DNA from: JBDGYE01 sp039584255
GTDB taxonomy: Bacteria; Gemmatimonadota; Gemmatimonadetes; Palauibacterales; Palauibacteraceae
Direction of reading: 5' to 3'
NCBI GenBank assembly: GCA_039584255.1
Contig: JBDGYE010000008.1
Location: 15,076 to 79,075 of the forward strand
DNA length: 64,000 nucleotides
Part shown: positions 51,515 through 59,653 of the stretch, piece by piece
Numbering within the stretch: position 1 is the stretch's first letter
Layout: each line of letters begins with the position of its first letter
Translations under genes and position numbers: made by a program
Notes under the pieces: generated by a model
The model's input: only the letters and a program-made list of their open reading frames with translations
The model's database searches: none
What the model was told of the DNA's origin: nothing

Positions 51515-53257
51515 TTACTCCTTCAGCTTCAGGTCCAGTGTTTCTACCGCCTCCCTGAGGCGGGGATCCGCTTCCATGAGGGTCTCCAGTCGCTGGTCGC
51601 GAGCTATCTCCCCCGTGATTCGCTGCCTCGGCCCCCGGTCGTCCACCTGAAAGCGCAGGGCCTGGCCGTCCAGTCCGAGCCGTCTCGACAGCTCGAGCCT
51701 GAAGGCCGCGGAGCGCCTCAGATCGTCGAGGAACGCCTTGAGATCAAGCGCGAGTCCGGGCGGCACTCGAAGGCTCAGAGTCGTGCCGTCCATCCCTTCG
51801 ACGGTGACTCCCTTCAGCCCCAGCAGCACTCCCCCAAGACCCTTTCCCTGTGCGGCCGAGATCGCCTCCATCCAGACGGACCGAAGACCAGCCGGGTCCG
51901 CCGACCCGGGCTCCTCCCCCGCGGGCCGCCCGGCTTCCGATCCCACGGACCCCGCAGCCTCCGGCGGAGGCCCTTCCGCTCCCAGCCTGGCTTTTCCAGA
52001 GCGCACGTCGCGGGATCCCGGTGCGGCCGCCTCGAGGCCGGCTGCGGAGCCCGACTCTCCTGCAGGCCGCCCACCTCCTCCCTGCTGTCGGCGGGCCGGC
52101 TCCGTTCCTTCGCCACCGAGGGCGTCCAGCAGTTCGCGGAGCGCCAGGCTGGAGTCCATGCTGGCGAGTCGCAGGAGAAGCACTTCGACCTGGATCCTCG
52201 GCTGGTCGCTGCGGCGGAATCTGCCTGCCGCCTCGAAATCCGCAGTCGCCACCAGCATCCGGAGAAGGTCCTCCTCCGGAAAGTCGCCGCCGGCCTCTGC
52301 GAAGCTCCTTCGCGAGTCCGCTGCGAGCTCCGAGGCGCCGCCTTCCGGGTCCATTCGCAGGGCCAGCAGCATCCGAAGCGCCTCGCCCAGTCCCCGTACG
52401 AACTCGGCCAGGTCGTAGCCTTCGTCCAGCAGCGACTGGACGAACGGGAAGACCGCCGCCCTGTCGCCGCGAGCGAAGATAGCGAAGAGCTCCAGGTACT
52501 TCTCGTCCTCGACTAGCCCCAGCATCCGCCGTACGTCCTGTACCGTGACGGCGTCACCGGAGAACGAGAGCACCTGGTCCATGAGTGACAGAGCGTCGCG
52601 CACTCCGCCTTCGGCCCGACGGGCAATGGGCAGCAAGGCCGCTTCATCTGTCGTCACTCCCTCCAGGCGGGCCACGTCGTGAAGCCGTGTCATGAGATCG
52701 TGGACCGACACACGCCGGAAGTCGAAGCGTTGGACCCGAGAAAGGACCGGAGATGCGCTCTGCCTTATCCGCTGCGGATCGGTTGTGGCAAACACGAAGA
52801 TCACCCGGGGAGGCGGCTCCTCGAGGATCTTGAGAAGGGCGTTCCACGCCTCCCGCGTCAGCATGTGCGCCTCGTCGACGATGTACACCTTGTAACGGTC
52901 TTCGTCCGAGGGCGCGTACATGGCACGCTCTCTGAGGTCGCGGGCGTCGTCCACGCCCCGGTTGCTGGCCGCGTCGATCTCCACCACGTCCAGCGAGGTG
53001 CGGCCCGACCAGATGCTCTCACACGAATGGCAGGTGCCGCACGGCTCGCCACCAGAGCGATCCGGGCAGTTCAACGCCATGGCCAGAACACGGGCTGCCG
53101 TGGTCTTGCCTATACCTCGCGGTCCGCAGAACAGATAGGCGTGGTGGACCCGCTCGCCTTCGACCGCGGCACAGAGAGTCGTGGCCACAGGCTCCTGTCC
53201 GACGATCTCCGAGAACCGGCGAGGGCGATGAGTCCTGGCGAGAGCGGTCCTGTACAT
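51515..53257 (-). CDS. dnaX: DNA polymerase III subunits gamma and tau
   Basis: The clamp-loader ATPase. The 580-residue protein has RPRRFSEIVGQEP, Walker A GPRGIGKTTAARVLA, a zinc module (CPDRSGGEPCGTCHSC), VYIVDEAHMLTREAWNALLKILEEPP (Walker B and sensor 1) and GGVRDALSLMDQ. A Gly/Ala/Pro-rich linker (about 375-455) leads to a tau-like C-terminal domain. The ATG at 53257 is preferred over a TTG at 53266 because a TAGCTT -10 box ends seven bases upstream, suggesting a leaderless message. It opens the dnaX-ybaB-recR operon. Confidence 0.95.
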   Translation of the reverse strand: MYRTALARTHRPRRFSEIVGQEPVATTLCAAVEGERVHHAYLFCGPRGIGKTTAARVLAMALNCPDRSGGEPCGTCHSCESIWSGRTSLDVVEIDAASNRGVDDARDLRERAMYAPSDEDRYKVYIVDEAHMLTREAWNALLKILEEPPPRVIFVFATTDPQRIRQSASPVLSRVQRFDFRRVSVHDLMTRLHDVARLEGVTTDEAALLPIARRAEGGVRDALSLMDQVLSFSGDAVTVQDVRRMLGLVEDEKYLELFAIFARGDRAAVFPFVQSLLDEGYDLAEFVRGLGEALRMLLALRMDPEGGASELAADSRRSFAEAGGDFPEEDLLRMLVATADFEAAGRFRRSDQPRIQVEVLLLRLASMDSSLALRELLDALGGEGTEPARRQQGGGGRPAGESGSAAGLEAAAPGSRDVRSGKARLGAEGPPPEAAGSVGSEAGRPAGEEPGSADPAGLRSVWMEAISAAQGKGLGGVLLGLKGVTVEGMDGTTLSLRVPPGLALDLKAFLDDLRRSAAFRLELSRRLGLDGQALRFQVDDRGPRQRITGEIARDQRLETLMEADPRLREAVETLDLKLKE

Positions 53258-53264
53258 GTCGGGC

Positions 53265-53270
53265 AAGCTA
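53265..53270 (-). promoter_or_regulatory. -10 box of the leaderless dnaX gene
   Basis: On the minus strand TAGCTT ends seven bases before the dnaX ATG. The -35 position at 17 bases reads TTTCGG, only weakly consensus-like, so this is a probable but incomplete promoter. Confidence 0.45.
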
Positions 53271-53330
53271 CGAGTCGCGAGGTTGGGCCGAAAGCACGAA
53301 TGAGCGCGCCGCGGATCGTCTCACCTGAAG

Positions 53331-53425
53331 GCCCCAGGCGGGCCGTGGCGACCATCACCCGCTTACCGCTGCTACCTTCACGGTCCTGACGGGATTCACG
53401 CGCTCTGGCCCCACGGGCCTGGGGC
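53331..53425 (-). ncRNA. ffs: Signal recognition particle RNA (4.5S type)
   Basis: The transcribed minus strand contains the conserved SRP RNA heart GTCAGGACCGTGAAGGTAGC followed by AGCGGTAAGCGGGTGATGG. It forms the Ffh-binding hairpin with symmetric and asymmetric loops. The ends pair as one long stem: GCCCCAGGC with GCCTGGGGC and CCGTGG with CCACGG. The result is a roughly 95-base small bacterial SRP RNA without an Alu domain. It sits beside dnaX, as ffs often does. The 5' end is placed at the predicted start of the adjoining promoter; the exact ends are uncertain by a few bases. Confidence 0.9.
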
Positions 53426-53431
53426 GTGAGG

Positions 53432-53460
53432 AACGTACCATTGGCGCCGGTGAGGGTCAA
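53432..53460 (-). promoter_or_regulatory. Promoter of the SRP RNA gene
   Basis: On the minus strand TTGACC (53455-53460), 17 bases, TACGTT (53432-53437). The expected start point (about 53425) coincides with the first base of the SRP RNA terminal stem, which supports both calls. Confidence 0.7.
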
Positions 53461-53474
53461 TCGGTTTCCGCGGA

Positions 53475-53843
53475 TCAGGTTCCGTCGGCGTGGAAGGCGT
53501 CGGCGATGTGGCGAACGATAGGGTGCGGCCCCCCCTCCAGGACGGTGACAACGTCGAACCTGAACTCGCTACCGTGGCCGGGATGCCCATGGATCCACGC
53601 CCGAGCCGCGTGGACGAGCCTGCGGCGCTTGGCCGGGCTCACCGCCTCCGCCGGCGGCTGCAGCCCTGGCCGCCGAGTCTTCACCTCCACGAAGACGACC
53701 GTAGGACCGCTGCGAGCCACGATGTCCAGCTCCCACCGTCCCCATCGCCAGTTCCGGGCCAGGATCCTGTAACCGCGCCGGACTAGATGCTCGGCCGCGA
53801 CCACCTCGCCCGACCGCCCCAAGGTCGCTCGCTCGTCAACCAC
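53475..53843 (-). CDS. YraN family (UPF0102) putative nuclease
   Basis: A 122-residue member of the endonuclease-like YraN family. GRSGEVVAAEHLVRRGYRILARNWRWGRWELDIVARSGPTVVFVEVKTRR carries the D...E-x-K type catalytic core (Asp in LDIVA, EVK). AVSPAKRRRLVHAARAWI and FRFDVVTVL follow. Biochemical function is unproven. It starts at a GTG and lies between the SRP RNA and the MBL gene on the same strand. Confidence 0.9.
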   Translation of the reverse strand: MVDERATLGRSGEVVAAEHLVRRGYRILARNWRWGRWELDIVARSGPTVVFVEVKTRRPGLQPPAEAVSPAKRRRLVHAARAWIHGHPGHGSEFRFDVVTVLEGGPHPIVRHIADAFHADGT

Positions 53844-53876
53844 AATGTCAGGTTCGGCGGCCGCGTCAGGAGAACC

Positions 53877-54668
53877 TCAAGCGGGGTTCAGCTCCATGGT
53901 CCAGCCCTCGCGGGCCAGGGAGACGACGCCCGCGTAACCCGCCGCTCTGACGAGCGCTTCGACGTCGCCCTCGGCTCGAAGCTGCGGGTATATGTGGGTC
54001 AGAAGCAGGTGGCCTGGAATAGCCTCGGTCGCCAGGGTGGCGGCGCCCCGGGGCGAGAGGTGGTTGTCTCCGACAAGATCGTCCGGTAGCGAGCATTCGC
54101 ACACGAACAGCCTCGAGCCGCCAGCGAACTCACCGAGTCCATCATCCGGACCCGTGTCACCGGAGTAAGTAACGGCGCCCGCCCCGGTTTCGAGTCGGAT
54201 GGCCTGGCTCTCTGCCGTGTGTGGAGTCTTGTGGGTCCTGAGCCGCAGGTAGCCCAGGTCCGTCTCATCTCCCGCCTCGATGTCGTTGACTCGAACCTGA
54301 AAGCCGGGATCGAGCACGAAATCGCCGAAGGCCGCGGCCAGCGACTGAAAGAACGTCCGCGTTCCGGGCGGCCCCCAAACGTCCAGTGGCTCGTGGCGGC
54401 GTGTGGGGATTCCATGCTTGAGGGCGAAGAAGAGTCCCGGCAGAGCCCCTACATGGTCCGCGTGGAAGTGGGTGAGCACGAGATGAGTGATCCCGTCCCA
54501 CGGCAGTCTCAGCCGCGACAGGGCCTGCAGAGCACCGGCGCCGCAGTCGAGCAACACCCGAATCCCGCCCGCCTCCAGGTAGTAACAGGAGCAGGCGCGG
54601 TCGGGTTCAGGCACGACGGTCCCGCACCCGGCGACGACGAAGCGCACCGCCGGAAGGTTGGCGCTCAT
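53877..54668 (-). CDS. Metallo-beta-lactamase fold hydrolase, RNase Z-like
   Basis: A 263-residue MBL-fold protein with the metal motif THFHADHVGALPGLFFAL (H-x-H-x-D-H), a later SGDTGPDDG Asp and LLLTHIYP His. FVVAGCGTVVPEPDRACSCYYLE recalls the RNase Z/ElaC start. RNase Z usually matures tRNA 3' ends, but related enzymes do other reactions, so the function is open. The ATG overlaps the smc stop (ATGA) and the two are coupled. Confidence 0.83.
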   Translation of the reverse strand: MSANLPAVRFVVAGCGTVVPEPDRACSCYYLEAGGIRVLLDCGAGALQALSRLRLPWDGITHLVLTHFHADHVGALPGLFFALKHGIPTRRHEPLDVWGPPGTRTFFQSLAAAFGDFVLDPGFQVRVNDIEAGDETDLGYLRLRTHKTPHTAESQAIRLETGAGAVTYSGDTGPDDGLGEFAGGSRLFVCECSLPDDLVGDNHLSPRGAATLATEAIPGHLLLTHIYPQLRAEGDVEALVRAAGYAGVVSLAREGWTMELNPA

Positions 54669-57600
54669 GCGACCTGGCCGCGAGGAAGGTCGTGCAGCTC
54701 TACCCCCACCAGCGAGCTTACCCCCGGCTCCTGCATCGTCACTCCGTAGATCCAGTCCGCTGCCTCGATCGTCTTGGCGTTGTGCGTGATGACGATGAAC
54801 TGCGTCTCCGCCTTGAATTTCTCGAGCATCGCGGTGAAGCGTCCGATGTTGGACTCGTCCAGGGGAGCATCCACCTCATCCATCACGCAGAACGGGCTTG
54901 GCTTCGCCAGGTAGATGGCGAACAGCAGCGCGAGGGCGGTAAGCGCCCGCTCCCCTCCCGACAACAGGTGAATCCTCTGGGTTCTCTTGCCACGCGGGCT
55001 GGCGGAGATCTCGATCGGTGAGTCCAGCGGATCGCCAGGATCCGCCAGCCACACATCGCACTCGCCTCCTTCGAACAGGGTGATGAAGATGCGATGGAAA
55101 TTATCGCGCACCTGCTCGAAGACCTTCGTGAACGAGGCCGATGCCGCCTCGTTGATGCGATGGATCGAGTCGTGCAGGTCCTGTTTTGCCCGCTCCAGGT
55201 CGCGCTTCTGATCATCCAGGAAGTCCAGTCGCTCCCTCTCGTCCTCGTATTCCTGGGCAGCCAGCAGGTTCACCGGTCCGATACCCGCAAGCCGGACTCG
55301 CACCGCCTCCAGCTCTTGTTCCCAAGCTTGCTCGTCGCCCTCCTCGGGCGGCTCGACGCTCTCCTCAAGGTGCTCAAAGCCGGTCTCCCATTCCGCCTCA
55401 AGCCGCTCGCGAATCGTCGCTCGCTGGCCACGCAGCTGTGCCATCTCAAGCTCCAGCGCGTGACGCCCCTCGGATTCCTCACGCTCTGCCTGGCGAGCAG
55501 CCCTCAGCTCCGTTTCCCGCTCCTCCAGATCGCGGCGCTGGCCGTCCAGGCTTTCCTGAAGCTGCCGAAGCTCGTCCTGCAAGTCCCGGCGGTTGTCCAG
55601 AAGGCCGACGAGCTCTTCTTCGCTGCCGGCCATCGTGGCGCGGCCCGACTCGATGGCGGAGTGTTGCTCGGCAAGCTCTTCGCCAAGCCGGGAGGCTCGC
55701 TCCTCTAGCTCGTGGGCTGTAGCGGCGGACCGGCGCCGGTTTTCCTCCTCGCCGGCCAAGGCCGCCTCGCTTCGCGCCACGCCGAGCCTGAGCTCCTGGA
55801 GAGCGGCATGCTCGCGCTCCCATTCCGCGGCGGCCGCGACGGCGGCAGTGCGCTCCTCTGCCAACTGGGACTCCGCCAACGTCCGCTGCTTCTTGAGCTG
55901 CCCGAGCTTCTCTTCATCGGAGCCCGCGCCGGCTTCCGCCTCGCCGAGGTGCCGTTCCAACTGGGTCGCCCGTTCCTCAAGTTGTCCCAAAGAGGCGCGG
56001 GCGCGCTCCAGCTTCTCGCCAACGCCCTCTCTCTCCGCGAACGCGCGCCGGTGGCGCTCCAGCGCCGCCTCGTACTCGGCCTCTATGGCACGGCGCTCCT
56101 GACTTAGCGACCCCAACTCCCTCTCCCGCCGCTCCAGGTCTTTCACGCCCGCCGACCGCTCTTTCTCAAGCTCGGCCACCTGCTGCGTGAGCTCGGCCAG
56201 CCGAGCCCGGCGGACAAGGAAACCTCCGCCGCCGGGCCGACCCAGGCGGACGATGCCCATCCGGTCCTGACCGCTGCCATCCGAGGCCACCCACGGGCCG
56301 TCGCGCGGCTCGAACTCGTCATCTCCGTCGGACACGATTCCGGCCAGGAGAGCCCTGGCCCAGGTCGCCCCCGCGCCCCGGAAAGAGACCCGGTCCAGCA
56401 GCCCGCCCCCAGCCTGCACCGGGCCGCGGGGTCCAGGGATCACGGGAAGCAGAATCAACGCGTCTTCTTCCTTGCGGCCGGACCGCCAGTAGCGAACCGA
56501 GAGCACAGCGTTCCAGTCTCGAACGACAACGGCATGTAGCAGAGATCCGAGACAGGCCTCCACGGCCTGTGTATCGCTCGGCGGAACATCCACAAACTCC
56601 GTCAGTGGACCGAGCACGCCTTCCGACGGCCCCAGCTCCTTCAGCAGCGACACAACGGCAGGCGGCAGATCGCGACCTGCGGAGACGAGTCCGGCCAGCC
56701 CCTTACGGCGCTCGTCAGCCGCGGTCAGTGCGCCTTCGAGCGCCGCCAGCCGGTCGCGGACCTCCCGCAGCTCCTCCCGATGCCTGCCCTCGGCTTCCCT
56801 AGCCTCGTCGAGCCGCGCCTGTGCCTCCTCGCACTGCCGGCCGTGTTCCCGTTCCGTCGAGATGGCTTCGCCCGCGACCTGCTCCAGCTCCTCGACTCGC
56901 CTGGCCGCTTCTTCTCTCTCCGCAAGCCTGGCTTCCAGCTCTTCCCGCCGCGCCCGGTTGCGCACTCGGCGCACCTCGCCCTCCGCCCGAACCGTGCCCA
57001 GCTCACGGATCACATCCGCGAGAGCCGCCAGGGCCGACTGCTCGCGCTCCTCACACTGCTGGCGCTGGACCCGCAGGCTCTCCACCCCGGTGTCGAGGGC
57101 TGAGCTTTGCGCCCGAAGGCCGTCCAGCCTTCCCTTGGCGCTCTGGATCGAAGCCGCGAGCTCGTCGAGATCGGCCCCCAATCCCGTCCGGCGTTCCTCG
57201 ATGGCGGCCTGCTCGGCGCGAATCGTGTGGGTGCGCGCCTGTGCGGAAGAGACTCTCTCGCTCGTGATGAGCCTCTCGCGCTCCAGCTCCTCCAGACGAC
57301 CGCGCACCTCCTCGAGCCGCGCGGCGAGGCGGGCGCGCTGCTGGTCCCGTTCGAGGAGCTTGAGCCGAATAGCCTCGGCCTCCGTCTCCCGGCTCTGGAG
57401 GCGCGCCTCCACCTCGGGGCGGCGCTTCTGGTGTTTCGCCAGCTCCCGGTCCACCTGGTCCAGCCGCTCCTCCAGGCTGAGCAGGCGTGCTCGTGCGACC
57501 GCCACCTCCAGCTGAAGCCTTCTTTCGCGCAGGTCCGCATAGGAGCGCGCTTTGCCCCGCTGACGGGCCAGGGAGCGGACCTTCGAGCGGACCTCGCCGA

Positions 57601-58183
57601 GGACGTCCTCGAGTCGCTTCAGGTCCAGCTCGGCCTGATCGAGGCGGCGGAGCGCGGTCCGCCGCCGGTCCTTGTAACGTCCCACCTCCGCGGCTTCCTC
57701 GAACAGGGCCCGGCGCTCCTCGGCGCGGTCGGAGAGAATCGCATCGACCATGCGCCCCTCGATAATGGAGTAGGCATTGGCGCCCAGACCCGTGTCGCGG
57801 CACAAGTCCTGAATGTCTCTCAGCCGGCAAGGCCTGCCGTTGAGTGTGTAGACGCTATCGCCGCCGCGCAGCACGGTTCGGCCGATGACGACCTCGTTGT
57901 AGGGGACAGGCAGGATGCCGTCCTCGTTGGCGAGCGTCAGGGTGACTTCGGCACGGTGGATCGGTTTGCGTTGCGCGGTTCCCTGGAAAATCGCCTCTTC
58001 CATGCGGCTGCCCCGAATCACGGTGGGCCGTTGCTCCCCGAGCACCCAGCGAAGAGCGTCAGAGATGTTCGACTTGCCGCATCCGTTAGGCCCCACGATG
58101 GCGGTCATGCCCTCGTGGAAGTCGATTTCGGTCCTGTCCGCGAAGGACTTGAAGCCATGGAGCGAGATGGACTTGATCTTCAC
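54665..58183 (-). CDS. smc: Chromosome partition protein Smc
   Basis: A 1172-residue condensin ATPase. The N-terminal Walker A is GPNGCGKSNI (31-40). A first coiled-coil arm (about 170-500), a hinge (about 515-660) and a second arm (about 675-1020) follow. The C-terminal head carries the signature LSGGERALTALALL and Walker B FCVMDEVDAPLDE. The D-loop and H-switch follow. It starts at a GTG overlapping the SPOR gene stop (GTGA). ScpA and ScpB partners are not in the window. Confidence 0.96.
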   Translation of the reverse strand: MKIKSISLHGFKSFADRTEIDFHEGMTAIVGPNGCGKSNISDALRWVLGEQRPTVIRGSRMEEAIFQGTAQRKPIHRAEVTLTLANEDGILPVPYNEVVIGRTVLRGGDSVYTLNGRPCRLRDIQDLCRDTGLGANAYSIIEGRMVDAILSDRAEERRALFEEAAEVGRYKDRRRTALRRLDQAELDLKRLEDVLGEVRSKVRSLARQRGKARSYADLRERRLQLEVAVARARLLSLEERLDQVDRELAKHQKRRPEVEARLQSRETEAEAIRLKLLERDQQRARLAARLEEVRGRLEELERERLITSERVSSAQARTHTIRAEQAAIEERRTGLGADLDELAASIQSAKGRLDGLRAQSSALDTGVESLRVQRQQCEEREQSALAALADVIRELGTVRAEGEVRRVRNRARREELEARLAEREEAARRVEELEQVAGEAISTEREHGRQCEEAQARLDEAREAEGRHREELREVRDRLAALEGALTAADERRKGLAGLVSAGRDLPPAVVSLLKELGPSEGVLGPLTEFVDVPPSDTQAVEACLGSLLHAVVVRDWNAVLSVRYWRSGRKEEDALILLPVIPGPRGPVQAGGGLLDRVSFRGAGATWARALLAGIVSDGDDEFEPRDGPWVASDGSGQDRMGIVRLGRPGGGGFLVRRARLAELTQQVAELEKERSAGVKDLERRERELGSLSQERRAIEAEYEAALERHRRAFAEREGVGEKLERARASLGQLEERATQLERHLGEAEAGAGSDEEKLGQLKKQRTLAESQLAEERTAAVAAAAEWEREHAALQELRLGVARSEAALAGEEENRRRSAATAHELEERASRLGEELAEQHSAIESGRATMAGSEEELVGLLDNRRDLQDELRQLQESLDGQRRDLEERETELRAARQAEREESEGRHALELEMAQLRGQRATIRERLEAEWETGFEHLEESVEPPEEGDEQAWEQELEAVRVRLAGIGPVNLLAAQEYEDERERLDFLDDQKRDLERAKQDLHDSIHRINEAASASFTKVFEQVRDNFHRIFITLFEGGECDVWLADPGDPLDSPIEISASPRGKRTQRIHLLSGGERALTALALLFAIYLAKPSPFCVMDEVDAPLDESNIGRFTAMLEKFKAETQFIVITHNAKTIEAADWIYGVTMQEPGVSSLVGVELHDLPRGQVA

Positions 58184-59649
58184 GGTGTTTCGCCTCGCCT
58201 CGACACGAGTTGCGCCGCGTAGCCCGAGTCCCTGAGCAGGCTGTCGAGAGCGGCTGCTGCCTCAGCCGATTCGAACGCGCCAGCATAGACCCTGTACGCC
58301 GGATTCGGACTGCCTCCGTCGGAAAGCACATAACCCGGCAGTCCGCGTTCGTGCAACAGGTCCCGGATGGAGTCCGCCTCGCCGGCCGAGGCGAAGGTGC
58401 CGAGATCGAAGGCCAGCGCCACCGGTCGCATGTCCCACTCCCGCTTCTGCTCCTTCAGGCCTGCCGCCACCAGATCGTCCATCAGCCGCGCGGCCTGGAT
58501 CCGGTCACGGACGGCCCCGGAGAGAACTCGGTAATAGAGGCGGCCCCGGATGAGTGTTGGGGATACGAGAAACAGCTCGCCCTCGCGGTCCAGCGCCCGT
58601 CGCTGCTCGTCCGCATCCTCCCAGTTGACGTAGCTGGCTATGAGGACGGAGTACGGCAGGTCCGTTCCGGCGAAGGTCGGCGGCGGGGCGGCGGCCGACG
58701 TCGATGGCTCGGCTGCCTCGCCGGCGCGGGCCTGCTCCTCGCTACTCTCCGAAGCACTGTCGGCCGCGGGCGTCGCTGTCGGAGCGTCGATCATGCCGGG
58801 CGAGTCGGGCACGGGGTCCTCGAACACGGGCCAGCCCGAAAGGGTCTGCCACACGATCCAAACGGCGGCCACCGCGAGGCCCCATACTATGGCGATTGCC
58901 TGGATCCGCTGCAGGCCCGGCTTACCTCTTCTCTGCCAGAGCCGCGTGGCCGCGGGTAATGGTCCCGCGCGTGTGCGGAGTTGCGAGGCCTTGTCCGCTT
59001 CCCTCGTCACGTTAGCGGAGCCGTCGGCGGGCTCCGGCGATGCGAGACGTAAGCCGGTACCGGGCTGCTCCCCTGTTCCCCCGGTGCCGGGTCGCTCCAC
59101 CCGCGCCAGCAGTCGCCATCCCATCGCGCGCGTTGCCGTCTCGTCGACCGGGCCCAGCAAGACACAGCCGTCCACCGACGGCGGTTCGTGCGCGCTGTAG
59201 AGGCTCGTCTCCGCTTCCGCCGGGTGGCTCTCTGCCAGGTAGAGCAGAAGCGTTCCCTTACCTCGGGGAACCTGATGGAGTAGGTGACGGAAGCCGCCCG
59301 TCTCACTGAGCCTCGGGAAAGACAGGGCGGGCCAACCCGCCGGGATGTAGGTGAAGGCACATCCGGCCGGAGTGATGGCGACATCGGCCATGCCCGATGT
59401 CCCCGCGAGAGCAGCGGTTAGGCCTGGGCGCCCCTCGGCCTCCAGGAGTGCATCGGGGCCCCTGGGGCCAGCGACCGTGTTGGCTAGCAGTGTGCGGTCT
59501 CTGTACCTCCCGACGAGGTTGGCCAGCTCGACGGCCACGGCCGGCGCCCACTCCGTCCCGGCGGCCCCGACGAGGACGATTACCCTCGCCTCACGCGGTA
59601 GCCACTCCGCCGGTCCGGAACCCGTGTGCTCGGTAAAGGAGTGCGTCAA
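58180..59649 (-). CDS. Membrane protein with a degenerate ParA/BY-kinase-like domain and two SPOR domains
   Basis: A 489-residue protein. Residues 1-170 resemble a CpsD/ParA-type P-loop domain: RVIVLVGAAGTEWAPAVAVELA at the Walker A place, RTLLANTVAGPRGPDALL and EAEGRPGLTAALAGTS. The GK[ST] of Walker A is missing, so it should not hydrolyse ATP. After a linker come one membrane helix (about 252-271), a Ser/Ala/Pro linker and two C-terminal SPOR repeats (about 330-400 and 412-480), which bind denuded peptidoglycan glycans. The start is a TTG with GAGGTAGG in the end of the upstream gene. It is coupled to smc by GTGA. Confidence 0.8.
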   Translation of the reverse strand: MTHSFTEHTGSGPAEWLPREARVIVLVGAAGTEWAPAVAVELANLVGRYRDRTLLANTVAGPRGPDALLEAEGRPGLTAALAGTSGMADVAITPAGCAFTYIPAGWPALSFPRLSETGGFRHLLHQVPRGKGTLLLYLAESHPAEAETSLYSAHEPPSVDGCVLLGPVDETATRAMGWRLLARVERPGTGGTGEQPGTGLRLASPEPADGSANVTREADKASQLRTRAGPLPAATRLWQRRGKPGLQRIQAIAIVWGLAVAAVWIVWQTLSGWPVFEDPVPDSPGMIDAPTATPAADSASESSEEQARAGEAAEPSTSAAAPPPTFAGTDLPYSVLIASYVNWEDADEQRRALDREGELFLVSPTLIRGRLYYRVLSGAVRDRIQAARLMDDLVAAGLKEQKREWDMRPVALAFDLGTFASAGEADSIRDLLHERGLPGYVLSDGGSPNPAYRVYAGAFESAEAAAALDSLLRDSGYAAQLVSRRGETP

Positions 59650-59653
59650 GGAC

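Noticed and set aside
57107..58222. 371-codon plus-strand frame within smc
   Set aside because: Antisense to the coiled-coil arm and head of Smc. The coding evidence for Smc is overwhelming.
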